Origin: Labrys miyagiensis
Lineage (GTDB): Bacteria; Pseudomonadota; Alphaproteobacteria; Rhizobiales; Labraceae
Direction of reading: 5' to 3'
Length of the DNA: 64,000 nucleotides
NCBI RefSeq assembly: GCF_030160835.1
Contig: NZ_BSPC01000026.1
Coordinates: forward strand, 62,001-126,000
The notes below the pieces were generated by a model. That model searched no databases. It was not told the DNA's origin and worked only from the letters and a program-made list of their open reading frames with translations. Made by a program: the position numbers and the translations under genes. Shown in pieces: positions 1 to 8,629 of this stretch. How positions within the stretch are numbered: position 1 is the first letter of the stretch; every line of letters begins with the position of its first letter.

Positions 1-2
1 GC

Positions 3-683
3 CGGTTCCGTGGGCGAGTGCATTCCTGGGATGTCGTCAACGAGGCAGTCGTACCCGGCTTCCTCCATCCCGATGGGCTGCAGACCAGTTCGCCCTGGTA
101 TCAAGCCTTTGGCGAAGGCTATATCGCCACAGCCTTTCACGCCGCCCGCGAGGCCGATCCGCACGCACTCCTGTTCTACAACGACTATTCGGTCGAGATG
201 CGCGAATCCTGGCAGGGCGGGCGGCGCACGGCCATCCTCAATTTGCTCGAAAAGCTCAAGAAGCAGGGCGTTCCGATCGATGGCTTCGGCGTTCAGGGCC
301 ATCTCAAGCCCTTCCTGGAGCATTTCGACGAGGAAATCTTCGCGGCCTTCCTGCGCGACATCGCGGGGCTCGGCCTCAAGATCATGATCACCGAGCTTGA
401 TGCCACCGATCACCCCGGGCCGGCCGATCCGGCTCAGCGCGATGCCGCCATCGCCAGCCTGACGCGGCGCTTCCTCGATGTGTCGCTCGACAACCCCGCC
501 ACCATCGGCGTGCTGACCTGGGGGCTCTCCGATCGCTATTCCTGGCTGTCGATGGATCCCAGCCGCAAATGGCCTGATGGACAATTGTCGCGCGGCCTGC
601 CCTATGACGGCGACCTCAAGCCCAAACCGATGCGCGAAGCGATCGCCGCGGCCTTCAAGGCCCGCAAGGCAGTGGGCCAGTGA
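3..683 (+). CDS. GH10 family endo-1,4-beta-xylanase-like glycanase, C-terminal part
   Basis: This is a glycoside hydrolase family 10 (beta-xylanase type) protein whose N-terminus lies outside the window; the open frame runs in from the edge. The GH10 acid/base motif WDVVNEA (Glu codon near 40-42) and the nucleophile motif ITELD (Glu codon near 393-395) are both present, so the visible part should carry both catalytic glutamates. The C-terminal WGLSDRYSWL segment is typical of the family and closes the barrel. It is clearly paralogous to the complete GH10 protein at 2879-3976. Set among glycosyltransferases and sugar-nucleotide enzymes, it more likely trims or releases an exopolysaccharide than digests plant xylan, but that role is inferred from context. 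The substrate cannot be read from the sequence. Confidence 0.9.
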   Translation, partial: RFRGRVHSWDVVNEAVVPGFLHPDGLQTSSPWYQAFGEGYIATAFHAAREADPHALLFYNDYSVEMRESWQGGRRTAILNLLEKLKKQGVPIDGFGVQGHLKPFLEHFDEEIFAAFLRDIAGLGLKIMITELDATDHPGPADPAQRDAAIASLTRRFLDVSLDNPATIGVLTWGLSDRYSWLSMDPSRKWPDGQLSRGLPYDGDLKPKPMREAIAAAFKARKAVGQ

Positions 684-752
684 GCCCACGCCGCGATCCC
701 CTGGATTGCACCCAACCCCGTGACCATGCCCGACACGGCAAAGGCTGATGAA

Positions 753-1694
753 ATGACTTCGATGAGCCCAAACCCGATACCGACCTTCTCGGTAGTGATC
801 CCAGCCTATAATCGCGCCCACATCATCGGCCCGGCGCTGCGGTCGGTGCTGTCGCAGACCTTTGCGGACTTCGAGGTCATCGTCGTCGACGACGGCTCGA
901 AGGACGATCTCGAAAGCGTCGTATCGGCCTTCGCCGACGATCGCATCCGCTATGTCCGGCAGGAAAACGGTGGAGGCGGCAGCGCGCGCAACTGCGGCAT
1001 CGACGAGGCACGCGGGGACTACATCGCCTTCCTGGATTCGGACGACGTGTTCCTGCCCGACCATCTGGCGGCCATGCACCGCCTCCTCGCCGGCCGCGTC
1101 AATGTCGTCGCCTATGCGCAGGTGATCGTCGACCGTCAGAATGGCAAGACCTTCCTGAAGCCGCCGCGGGCCATCGGCGAGAACGAGGACATGGCGGAAT
1201 ATCTGTGCTGCTCGCGCGGCTTCCTGCAGACCAGCACGCTGGTGGTTCCCGCCGAGATCGCCAAGCGCGTGCGCTACCGTGACCGCATGCCCTTCGGCCA
1301 GGATACCGACTTCGCCATCCGCCTCGCACGCGATGGCTGCCGCTTTGTGATGGCCGCGCAGCCCGGTGCGATCTGGAACGATGCCTTCGATCCGCGCCGC
1401 GTCTCGGCCGCCCGCAAGGGTGCACAATTGCTGCCCTGGATCGAGGAAATGAAGCCGATCATCTCGATCAAGGCCTATCACGGCTATCGGGGCTGGCACA
1501 TCGCAAAGGGGGTGGCCAAGACCAGCAAGATCAGGGCGCTGAAGCTCTATCTCACCGCACTTACGCATTTTTGTTACACGCCGCCGCTTGCCGGCGTCGT
1601 TTTCGTCCAGATTTTCGTGCCGGACGGCCTCTATCGGCGGTTCTCCGATGTCGTCGTCCAACTCATAGGTAGCCGCAAGAAGCAGCAAGCTTGA
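753..1694 (+). CDS. Family 2 glycosyltransferase (exopolysaccharide locus)
   Basis: This is a GT-A fold family 2 glycosyltransferase of about 313 residues that transfers a sugar from a nucleotide donor to a growing glycan, probably at the cytoplasmic face of the membrane. The N-terminal FSVVIPAYNRA strand, the VVDDGS motif near residues 44-49, the metal-binding DSDD motif near residues 95-98, and a QDTDFAIR segment near residue 183 define the family. The ATG at 753 is chosen because AAAGG lies 8 bases upstream; ATG 726 and GTG 720 are in frame but lack a good ribosome binding site. No obvious transmembrane span is seen. It is a paralogue of the next gene and sits between the two GH10 genes in the same orientation. 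Donor and acceptor are unknown. Confidence 0.88.
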   Translation: MTSMSPNPIPTFSVVIPAYNRAHIIGPALRSVLSQTFADFEVIVVDDGSKDDLESVVSAFADDRIRYVRQENGGGGSARNCGIDEARGDYIAFLDSDDVFLPDHLAAMHRLLAGRVNVVAYAQVIVDRQNGKTFLKPPRAIGENEDMAEYLCCSRGFLQTSTLVVPAEIAKRVRYRDRMPFGQDTDFAIRLARDGCRFVMAAQPGAIWNDAFDPRRVSAARKGAQLLPWIEEMKPIISIKAYHGYRGWHIAKGVAKTSKIRALKLYLTALTHFCYTPPLAGVVFVQIFVPDGLYRRFSDVVVQLIGSRKKQQA

Positions 1695-1745
1695 TCCGGA
1701 GGGGGACACAGGTTTGAACGCTCATATAATGAGACTAAATCGTTG

Positions 1746-1824
1746 GGCTGGGGACACGAGCTGTCGTCCCCAGCCGTATCCTCCCAAGCCTTGCTTGGGA
1801 GCGGACTGGCGATCGGAGCGCCAG
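1746..1824. repeat. Cluster of three hairpins between the two GT2 genes
   Basis: Three perfect inverted repeats lie close together: 1746-1755 with 1766-1775 (10-bp stem, 10-base loop), 1781-1789 with 1793-1801 (9-bp stem, CTT loop), and 1806-1811 with 1819-1824 (6-bp stem). None is followed by a T-run, so a simple rho-independent terminator is unlikely. They fall in the 252-base gap between the two glycosyltransferases and may be a REP-like element or an RNA-stability or attenuation structure. Confidence 0.5.
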
Positions 1825-1946
1825 AGGGCGAGGCGAAGGGAATCCAGGAGTCGGTTCGTAAGCCCTTCAGTTTTGAGGTTGGCGCTCGTGAACGCGGCGC
1901 CTGCCCTCACGCGGCATTTGCATCTCGCCGGATCGGGCGGTGCCCC

Positions 1947-2882
1947 ATGAGGCCGTTCTTTTCGGTTGTCATACCGGTCTACAACCGGGCCCGCGTCATT
2001 CGTGACGCAGTGGATTCGGTGCTGAAGCAATCCTTTCAGGATTTCGAGATCATCGTGGTCGACGATGGCTCCACCGATAATTCCTGCGCCCGCATCGCAA
2101 CCGTGGCGGATTCCCGGATGCGCCTGGTGGTGCAGAAGAACGCTGGAGCGAGTGCAGCCCGCAATCGCGGTATCGATCTGGCGCGTGGCCATTTCGTCGC
2201 CTTCCTCGATTCGGACGATACCTTCCTGCCGCACCATCTCGAGGCGATGGCCGAACTCGTGCGGGGAACGCAGGGCCTGATCGCCTATGCGCCCGTCAGG
2301 GCTTATCGCGGGCCGCAAGGCTACCTGATCAAGCCGCACCGGGCCATCCGCGAGGGCGAGACCATGGCGAGCTATTTGATGTGCGAACGCGGTTTCGTGC
2401 AGACGAGCGGCCTGGTGGTGCCGACGGAGGCTGCCCGAAAGGTGCGCTATCGCGAGGACGTGCGCTATGGCGACGACACCGACTTCGCCATCCGGCTCGA
2501 ACTCGCCGGCTATAGTTTCGAGATGGCGGATCGGCCGGGGGTCGTCTGGTATGACGGCCCCGATCCCGGCAGGCTGTCGAACACCAGGATGGAGGGCGGT
2601 GACCTGAAATGGCTGTACGACCTCAGGCCGTTGATCTCGCGCCAGGCCTATCTCGGCTATCGCGGCTGGCACGTCGCCAAGAGCCTGTTCAAGGCACGGC
2701 CCTTCACCGCCCTCGGCCTCTATCTCGCCGCGGTCACCAGCGGCGCCTACGGACCACGCCTCGCCATGGTGGTGCTGGCGCAGATCGTCGTGCCCGGCCG
2801 GATCTACCGGGACGGGGCCGATGTGGTGGTCGCCATCCGAAGCTGGCGGCGCTCGACCGTCGGAACGGAGAAATCGGCATGA
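1947..2882 (+). CDS. Family 2 glycosyltransferase, paralogue of the preceding one
   Basis: This second family 2 glycosyltransferase has 311 residues from the ATG at 1947, which opens directly into the conserved FFSVVIPVYNRA strand. The frame is open further upstream, but that extension crosses the hairpin cluster and looks non-coding. VVDDGS (Asp near 39-40), DSDD (near 88-91) and DDTDFAIR (near 176) match the first enzyme, and the similarity continues to the C-terminus (GYRGWH and a VPGRIYR segment in place of VPDGLYR). Its stop overlaps the start of the downstream GH10 gene by four bases (ATGA), which implies translational coupling of synthase and glycanase. It probably adds another residue to the same polysaccharide. 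Donor specificity is unknown. Confidence 0.88.
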   Translation: MRPFFSVVIPVYNRARVIRDAVDSVLKQSFQDFEIIVVDDGSTDNSCARIATVADSRMRLVVQKNAGASAARNRGIDLARGHFVAFLDSDDTFLPHHLEAMAELVRGTQGLIAYAPVRAYRGPQGYLIKPHRAIREGETMASYLMCERGFVQTSGLVVPTEAARKVRYREDVRYGDDTDFAIRLELAGYSFEMADRPGVVWYDGPDPGRLSNTRMEGGDLKWLYDLRPLISRQAYLGYRGWHVAKSLFKARPFTALGLYLAAVTSGAYGPRLAMVVLAQIVVPGRIYRDGADVVVAIRSWRRSTVGTEKSA

Positions 2883-3976
2883 CCGACATCAGCAGGCGCA
2901 CCCTTCTTGCCGCCGGCCTCGGCCTGACATCCGCCAACTGGCTGGGGCCGGCTGTTGCTGCAACCGGCTCCCTCGCCAGCGATGCCGCGGCCAAGGGGTT
3001 CCTCTATGGCTGCGCCGTCGGCAGCGACCGCATCGCCGCCGATCCCTCCTTCGCCAGCCTCGTCGCGGCCGAGGCCGGCATCATCGTGCCGGAATGGGAG
3101 CTGAAGCGCGAATTCGTCCAGCGGGTCGAGGGGCAGTTCGATTTCGGCGGAGGCGATGCCCTCTATGCCTTCGCGATGAAGCACGGCCTGAAGATGAGGG
3201 GGCATACGCTCGTCTGGTATTACGGCACGCCACCCTGGCTCGAGGCGAGGCTGCAGGAGACGCGTTCGGAGAGCCTGCTCACGCAGATGATCACCCGCTC
3301 CTGCCAGCATTTTCGCGGGCGGCTGCATTCCTGGGACGTTCTCAACGAGGTGGTCGAACCACCGGAAGGCCATCCGGATGGGCTGCGCGTCAAGTCGCCC
3401 TGGTACCAGGCCTTCGGCGAGGACTATATGGCGATCTCCCTCCATGCCGCGCGGGAGGCCGATCCGAACGCCTTGTTGTTCTACGGCGATTACGATGTGG
3501 AGATGGACGCCTCCTGGCAGGAGCAGCGGCGGACCGCGGTTCTCAAGGTCATCGAGCGCCTGAAGAAGCAGAACGCCCCCATCGATGCCTTCGGTGTGCA
3601 GGGCCATCTCAAGCCCTACAAGGCCCGCTTCAACGAAGACATCTATGCCCGTTTCCTGCGCGATGTCGCCGACTTCGGCCTGAAGATCATGGTCACGGAA
3701 TTCGATGTCGCCGACCGGGGCGGCCCCGCCGATATCGCCGAGCGCGATGCCGATGTGGCCGCCATCACCCGCAGCTTCATGGATGTCTCCCTCGCGAGCC
3801 CCGCCATGCTGGGCGTGCTGACCTGGGGCCTGTCGGACCGCTATTCCTGGCTCTCCAACTACCCCGACTACAAATGGCCTGATGGCCAGCTCTCGCGCGG
3901 CCTGCCCTTCGACGGCGACCTGAAGCCCAAGCCCATGCGGCAGGCCATGGCCCAGGCTTTCGCGGCCAAGGGGTGA
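2879..3976 (+). CDS. Tat-exported GH10 family endo-1,4-beta-xylanase-like glycanase
   Basis: This is a full-length GH10 protein of 365 residues. The N-terminus has a twin-arginine signal (SRRTLLAAGLG, residues about 5-15) ending in an AVA-type cleavage site, so it should be exported folded to the periplasm. The acid/base Glu is near residue 157 in WDVLNEV and the nucleophile Glu near residue 274 in VTEFDV. The family normally cuts beta-1,4-xylan by a retaining mechanism. Here it overlaps the upstream glycosyltransferase by four bases and lies in an exopolysaccharide locus, which points to trimming or release of the organism's own beta-linked polysaccharide. That assignment is inference; xylan degradation remains possible. 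It is a paralogue of the partial gene at the window start. Confidence 0.92.
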   Translation: MTDISRRTLLAAGLGLTSANWLGPAVAATGSLASDAAAKGFLYGCAVGSDRIAADPSFASLVAAEAGIIVPEWELKREFVQRVEGQFDFGGGDALYAFAMKHGLKMRGHTLVWYYGTPPWLEARLQETRSESLLTQMITRSCQHFRGRLHSWDVLNEVVEPPEGHPDGLRVKSPWYQAFGEDYMAISLHAAREADPNALLFYGDYDVEMDASWQEQRRTAVLKVIERLKKQNAPIDAFGVQGHLKPYKARFNEDIYARFLRDVADFGLKIMVTEFDVADRGGPADIAERDADVAAITRSFMDVSLASPAMLGVLTWGLSDRYSWLSNYPDYKWPDGQLSRGLPFDGDLKPKPMRQAMAQAFAAKG

Positions 3977-3978
3977 AG

Positions 3979-4056
3979 GGAGTGGCGGTCTCCGACCGCC
4001 ATCTTGAACCGTTACGTGCGTCGGATAGGGCGATGGCGGTCGGAGACCGCCACTCC
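3979..4056. repeat. Mirror-image double hairpin (REP-like element)
   Basis: A perfect 25-bp inverted repeat (3979-4003 and 4032-4056) encloses a 28-base loop. Each arm is itself a hairpin with a 7-bp stem (GGCGGTC/GACCGCC) and a 3-base loop. It lies just after the GH10 stop and before the acyltransferase. Similar two-hairpin architecture recurs at 56729-56814 and, less perfectly, at 12238-12312. It could block exonucleases or terminate transcription; no T-run follows. Confidence 0.75.
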
Positions 4057-4096
4057 AATCCCGCTTATCACCGCCCCAGGAGGCCGAGCATTTAGA

Positions 4097-6058
4097 ATGA
4101 CGGATCTGGCAGAACATCGCGGCTACCTTCCCGCCGGTGCAACCGGCACCAAGGCCGTAGCGCCGGCTGCCACCGCGGCGGGACACCGTCTCGACATCGA
4201 CGGCATGCGCGCCTTGGCGATCGTGCCGGTGCTGTTCTTCCATCTCGGCAGCGAGGTGCTGAAGGGCGGCTATATCGGCGTCGACGTGTTCTTCGTCATC
4301 TCCGGATTTCTGATCACCGGCATCCTGCAATCCGAGATTGAGGCCGGAACCTTCTCCCTGCTGAACTTCTACGACCGACGCATCCGGCGCATCTTTCCCG
4401 CACTGCTCGCCGTGCTCCTGGCCTCTAGCATCCTGGCGGTGGCGCTGCTTCTGCCGCCCGACATCCTCGACTTCTCAAGGAGCGGGCTGGCGGCGGCGCT
4501 GTTCTCGTCGAATTTCTACTTCATGTCCGCCACGGACTATTTCAACGTCGCGGCTGACAGCAATCCGCTGCTCCACACCTGGTCGCTCGCCGTGGAGGAG
4601 CAATATTACATTGTCTTCCCGCTGCTGCTCTGGGTGCTCGGTGGAGCCGGCCGGCGCTGGACAATGCCTGTTGTCGCCCTTCTGGCGCTTGGCTCCTTCG
4701 TCCTCTCGGTGATCTTCGTGCGCTCCCACCAGGTCGCGGCCTTCTACATGGCGCCGACCCGGGCCTGGGAGCTTCTCGTCGGGGCCCTTCTCGCGCTCGG
4801 CGCCGTGCCGAAGATCGAATGGGCCTGGCTGCGCGAAGCGCTGGCGGCCCTCGGCCTCGCCCTGATCGTCGCAGGCTGCCTGCTCTTCTACAAGAACATG
4901 CCGTTCCCCGGCGAACGCGCGCTCGTGCCTTGCATCGGCGCCGCGCTGCTGATCCACGCCGGAACCTCGGGACCGACGCTGGTCGGGCGCCTCCTGTCGC
5001 TGCGCCCGCTCGTCTTCATTGGGCTGATCTCCTATTCGCTCTATCTCTGGCACTGGCCCATCATCATCTTCTTCCGCATCTGGTCGGCACGGCCGGTCGG
5101 GCTGGGCGAAGGAGCGTTGCTTCTGGTGCTCAGCTTTGCGGCGGCTGCTCTGTCCTGGCGCTATATCGAGCAGCCCTTCCAGCGCAGGGCAGTGGCGGCA
5201 TCGCCCGTCGTGCTGCGCTTCTCGGCGGTGGGCGGCGTTGCCGGTCTGGTTGCCGTCTGGCTGGGGCTCCTCGCATCCGGCGGGCTTGCGGGCGCCTTTC
5301 CGGCCGGTGTCGTCAAGCTCGCGAGCTACGTTCACTACGAGGATGAGGCCGTCTATCGCCGCGGCACCTGCTTCCTCGATTCACATGCCAACGCGCTCGC
5401 CGATTTCGATGCCGGCACCTGCCTTGCCCGCCAACCCGGCAAGCCCGCCATGCTGCTGATCGGCGACAGCCATGCCGCGCATCTGTGGCGCGGGCTGGCC
5501 GACGAACTGCCTGGGACCTCCATCCTCCAGATGACGGCCTCGGGCTGCAAGCCGGTGCTGGGCGGGCGGGGCCATCCGACATGCCTGGCGTTGATGCAGC
5601 GCGGGCTCGAGGAGGAGGCGGCGAAAGGCGGGCTCGACGCGGTCGTCCTCTCCGCCCGTTGGGAGGCCGAGGATGTCCCGCTACTGGTCGCGACGGTCGA
5701 TCGCCTCGCGACCCGCGTCCCGCGCATCTATGTCTCCGGCCCGATCGTGGAATATCGCGATGCCCTGCCACGCGTACTCGCCCACGCCGCTCTCGCCAAC
5801 ACGCCCGGTTTGCTGGTGAGCCAGCGCAGCGACGAACCCCGCGCGGTGGATGCGATGGTGAAAGCGGCTCTCGCGGGGCATCGCAATGTGGTCTATCTCT
5901 CGCCTTACCAGACCCTGTGCCCGCAGCTTTCGCAGGCCTGCCGCACTGCGGTCGGCGATGAAGTTCCCGTGCAATGGGACTATGGCCATCTCACCGCCGA
6001 GGGAGCCGATTTCCTGGTGAAGAGCTGGCGGGACGAAGGGCTCCTAACGGCAAGGTAA
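4097..6058 (+). CDS. OafA/YrhL-type O-acyltransferase with C-terminal SGNH domain
   Basis: This 653-residue integral membrane protein belongs to the acyltransferase 3 family. After a short cytoplasmic stretch, a typical HRLDIDGMRALAI start leads into about ten hydrophobic spans, then an additional span, and a periplasmic SGNH-hydrolase-like domain with the GDSH motif near residues 456-459 and a late D-x-x-H (DYGH). Proteins of this architecture O-acetylate surface polysaccharides, passing acyl groups across the membrane to the SGNH domain. The ATG at 4097 has AGGAGG at 4078-4083 and precedes the conserved start; the frame extends upstream into the palindromic element and is not used. Within this locus it most likely decorates the exopolysaccharide made by the neighbouring glycosyltransferases. 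The acceptor is inferred. Confidence 0.9.
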   Translation: MTDLAEHRGYLPAGATGTKAVAPAATAAGHRLDIDGMRALAIVPVLFFHLGSEVLKGGYIGVDVFFVISGFLITGILQSEIEAGTFSLLNFYDRRIRRIFPALLAVLLASSILAVALLLPPDILDFSRSGLAAALFSSNFYFMSATDYFNVAADSNPLLHTWSLAVEEQYYIVFPLLLWVLGGAGRRWTMPVVALLALGSFVLSVIFVRSHQVAAFYMAPTRAWELLVGALLALGAVPKIEWAWLREALAALGLALIVAGCLLFYKNMPFPGERALVPCIGAALLIHAGTSGPTLVGRLLSLRPLVFIGLISYSLYLWHWPIIIFFRIWSARPVGLGEGALLLVLSFAAAALSWRYIEQPFQRRAVAASPVVLRFSAVGGVAGLVAVWLGLLASGGLAGAFPAGVVKLASYVHYEDEAVYRRGTCFLDSHANALADFDAGTCLARQPGKPAMLLIGDSHAAHLWRGLADELPGTSILQMTASGCKPVLGGRGHPTCLALMQRGLEEEAAKGGLDAVVLSARWEAEDVPLLVATVDRLATRVPRIYVSGPIVEYRDALPRVLAHAALANTPGLLVSQRSDEPRAVDAMVKAALAGHRNVVYLSPYQTLCPQLSQACRTAVGDEVPVQWDYGHLTAEGADFLVKSWRDEGLLTAR

Positions 6059-6064
6059 AGAAAA

Positions 6065-6094
6065 AGGGCGGGACAGCCGAAACCGTCCCGCCCT
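6065..6094 (-). terminator. Rho-independent terminator of ugd
   Basis: A 10-bp perfect stem (6065-6074 with 6085-6094, GC-rich) with a 10-base loop is followed on the minus strand by TTTTTCTTT, a good intrinsic terminator for the leftward ugd gene. It lies between the convergent acyltransferase and ugd genes and may also act, more weakly, in the other direction. Confidence 0.8.
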
Positions 6095-6113
6095 CGAATG
6101 TCCGATCCCGACC

Positions 6114-7463
6114 TCACGCCGCCGATTGGCGCTGCGGCTTCTCGGAGTGGATTTCTTCGTCGGGCCGCCCAACGCAGGAATAGGCGAAGCCGTGGCGGGC
6201 GACTTCCTCGCGGCGGTAGATGTTCCTGAGGTCCACCAGCACCGGTGCCGCCATGATGCCGCGCAGGCGCTCGAAGTCGAGGGCCCGGAACATGTTCCAC
6301 TCGGTGACGATGACGAGAGCCTCGGCCGCCTCGGCGCACTCATAGGGGCTCTGGGTGAAGGCGACATCGTCGAGAACCGAGGCGGCGTGCTTCATGCCTT
6401 CGGGATCGTAGATCCTCACGCGGGCGCCATTGTCCTGGAGCGCCTGGACGATGGAAAGGGCAGGGGCCTCGCGGATGTCGTCGGTGTTCGGCTTGAAGGC
6501 GATGCCGAGCACCGCGATGGTCTTGCCGCGGATATCGCCGCCGCAGGCCGCGACGACCTTGCGGGCCATCGCGCGCTTACGCTGGTCGTTGATCGCCACG
6601 GTGGTCTCGATCAGGCGGACCGGGGTGCCGGCATCCTGGGCCGTCTTGGCGAGGGCCAGCGTATCCTTCGGGAAGCAGGAGCCGCCATAGCCCGGGCCGG
6701 CATTGAGGAATTTCGGTCCGATGCGCTTGTCAAAGCCGATGCCGCGGGCGACGTCCTGGACATTGGCGCCGACCTGCTCGCAGAGATCGGCGATCTCGTT
6801 GATGAAGGCGACCTTCATGGCGAGGAAGCCGTTGGCGGCATATTTGATCAGCTCCGAAGCCCGGCGCGAGGTGAAGACGAGCGGCGCCTGGTTGAGGCTG
6901 AGAGGACGATAGACCTGAGACATCACCTCGCGGGCCCGTTCGTCCTCCGTGCCGATGACGATGCGGTCCGGGCGGCGGAAGTCATCGATGGCGGCGCCTT
7001 CGCGCAGGAATTCGGGGTTGGAGACCACGGCAAAGTCGGCCTCCGGATTGGTCTCGCGGATGATCCTCTCGACCTCATCGCCAGTCCCGACCGGAACGGT
7101 GGACTTGGTGACGACAACCGTGAAGCCCTCGATGGCCCCCGCGATCTCGCGGGAGGCGGCGTAGACGTAAGAGAGGTCCGCATGACCATCGCCGCGGCGC
7201 GAGGGCGTGCCGACCGCGACGAACACCACTTCGGATCTGGCGACGGCGGTCGCGATATCCGAAGAGAAGGTCAGCCGACCCGAGGCGACATTCTCCTCGA
7301 CCAGCGTGTCGAGGCCGGGTTCATAGATCGGGATCTCGCCGGCCCGCAGCCGGGCGATCTTCAACTCGTCCTTGTCGACACAGACGACGTCATGCCCGAA
7401 ATCCGCGAACGACGCGCCGGAAACGAGACCGACATAACCAGACCCAACCATGCAAATCCGCAT
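6114..7463 (-). CDS. ugd: UDP-glucose 6-dehydrogenase
   Basis: This enzyme oxidises UDP-glucose to UDP-glucuronate with two NAD+ in the cytoplasm, supplying glucuronic acid for acidic polysaccharides. The 449-residue length is normal for the family. The N-terminal Rossmann fold starts with GSGYVGL, the NPEFLREG substrate-binding segment is present, and the catalytic cysteine is Cys263 in GYGGSCFPKD. The C-terminal domain begins near the VLGIAFKPNTDDIREAP segment. The gene runs opposite to the rest of the locus and shares a long AT-rich upstream region with the rightward secreted protein gene. Together with galE it indicates a polymer containing glucuronic acid and possibly galactose. Confidence 0.96.
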   Translation of the reverse strand: MRICMVGSGYVGLVSGASFADFGHDVVCVDKDELKIARLRAGEIPIYEPGLDTLVEENVASGRLTFSSDIATAVARSEVVFVAVGTPSRRGDGHADLSYVYAASREIAGAIEGFTVVVTKSTVPVGTGDEVERIIRETNPEADFAVVSNPEFLREGAAIDDFRRPDRIVIGTEDERAREVMSQVYRPLSLNQAPLVFTSRRASELIKYAANGFLAMKVAFINEIADLCEQVGANVQDVARGIGFDKRIGPKFLNAGPGYGGSCFPKDTLALAKTAQDAGTPVRLIETTVAINDQRKRAMARKVVAACGGDIRGKTIAVLGIAFKPNTDDIREAPALSIVQALQDNGARVRIYDPEGMKHAASVLDDVAFTQSPYECAEAAEALVIVTEWNMFRALDFERLRGIMAAPVLVDLRNIYRREEVARHGFAYSCVGRPDEEIHSEKPQRQSAA

Positions 7464-7926
7464 TGCTTACTCCTGTGCCTAAAGATCGACCTTCGAGAGG
7501 GCCTTTGCACCGATGCTGCCAGGCATAGAAACAGCCACAGCGCTTGCAGCCAAGCTGCCCTTCAGTGCAGGACAGTAAGCCGACTGCGTCCCAAGGTCTA
7601 CAAAGATTTTGCAATGCAACATAAAAATATCAAATTTAAATTTTCACAAAATTTGAATTGACGCGTACATATAAGTCGTAATTACTTAAGTAATTAGTAA
7701 AGTAAATGAGATATTTTTAATTTAAGGCGGAGCTATGTCTTGAATTATTGATAAGATTGTATTTTATTTTCTTCGTTTAGTTTTCATTTTATCTTGCAAT
7801 GCAGCATTTTGTCTGAGATGATTGTGTCGTTGCGCAAGGGATTGTGACCGAGCGCTGGGGGGGACCGTCGGGGGGCTCGAAGGCCACCTGGAATGCCACA
7901 TACCAGCCAAGGGAACATTGCCGCTC
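7464..7926. promoter_or_regulatory. AT-rich divergent control region between ugd and the EPS genes
   Basis: This 463-base gap has no credible gene. From about 7610 to 7800 it is strikingly AT-rich compared with its surroundings. It contains a perfect 14-bp palindrome at 7681-7694 (ATTACTTAAGTAAT), an inverted repeat CAAATTT/AAATTTG (7631-7637 and 7649-7655), and a TTGACG hexamer at 7658-7663 that could be a -35 box. It must hold the promoters of ugd (leftward) and of the co-polymerase operon (rightward). AT-rich DNA of this kind is the usual target of MucR/Ros-type or nucleoid-associated regulators of exopolysaccharide genes; that link is inference. Confidence 0.55.
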
Positions 7927-8553
7927 GTGAGGATATCACCCGCACCTTTCGCCGCCCTGAAACCCCTTCGACGGCGGCTCGCCTGCGGCAAGGCAGGCCA
8001 GTTGGTCCTCGCCCTCGTGATCTCGGCTTCCGTCCTGACGTCGGCGCGTCCGGCCTGGGCTATCTGCGAGCCGCAAGAGGGCCAGCGCCTCACGCTCGAT
8101 GCGGCCCATCGCTTCATGCAGAATCCGACGTTCCTGCTTCGCCAGCAGATGAGCAGCTACAGCCTGAGCGTCTTCATCATGCAGTACGCGGCCACGCACT
8201 CGCGCGATCTCGATGTGCTCAAGCTGATCCTGCCGCGGGCTGACAAGAAACAGCAAGCGGCCATCGGGCTCGGGCTCGCGCGGGCGGTGACGGTCTGCCG
8301 CACCGCGGATGGTTCGATTGCCGAGCGGGTTGACAAATGGGCCTCGAGGCTCCCCATGCATGATCTCCTGGATGCCTACCGGCAGACACTGATGCTGGAC
8401 GATCCCCCCGATGCCACCGGGCCGACCGATCTCGCCTCGCCCGCTGTCGAGAACCGCGTCGGCGACGGCCTGACCCTGTTCCATCCGCCCAGCGCCGATG
8501 GGGTGGGAAGCTTCGACATTCCCGATCCCACGCGATTGCCGGGCGACGACTGA
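7927..8553 (+). CDS. Uncharacterised secreted protein of the exopolysaccharide locus
   Basis: I do not recognise a family. From the GTG at 7927 the protein has 208 residues, with a basic N-terminus, a hydrophobic core (LVLALVISASVLTSA) and a likely signal-peptidase site after ARPAWA. The mature part is mostly helical, with a LTLDAAHRFMQNP segment and a conserved-looking ADKKQQAAIGLGLARAV helix, two cysteines, and an acidic disordered tail ending in GDD. TTG codons at 7918 and 7822 are alternative starts. It ends 76 bases before the co-polymerase gene and is probably co-transcribed with it, which suggests a periplasmic accessory role in polysaccharide export. Function is unknown. Confidence 0.65.
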   Translation: MRISPAPFAALKPLRRRLACGKAGQLVLALVISASVLTSARPAWAICEPQEGQRLTLDAAHRFMQNPTFLLRQQMSSYSLSVFIMQYAATHSRDLDVLKLILPRADKKQQAAIGLGLARAVTVCRTADGSIAERVDKWASRLPMHDLLDAYRQTLMLDDPPDATGPTDLASPAVENRVGDGLTLFHPPSADGVGSFDIPDPTRLPGDD

Positions 8554-8629
8554 CCAGCCCGGCGGCCGCAATGGCCCAAATTTGCAGACAGAACACCTCT
8601 TTCAAAGAGCAACCGGAAAAGAAAGCAAC

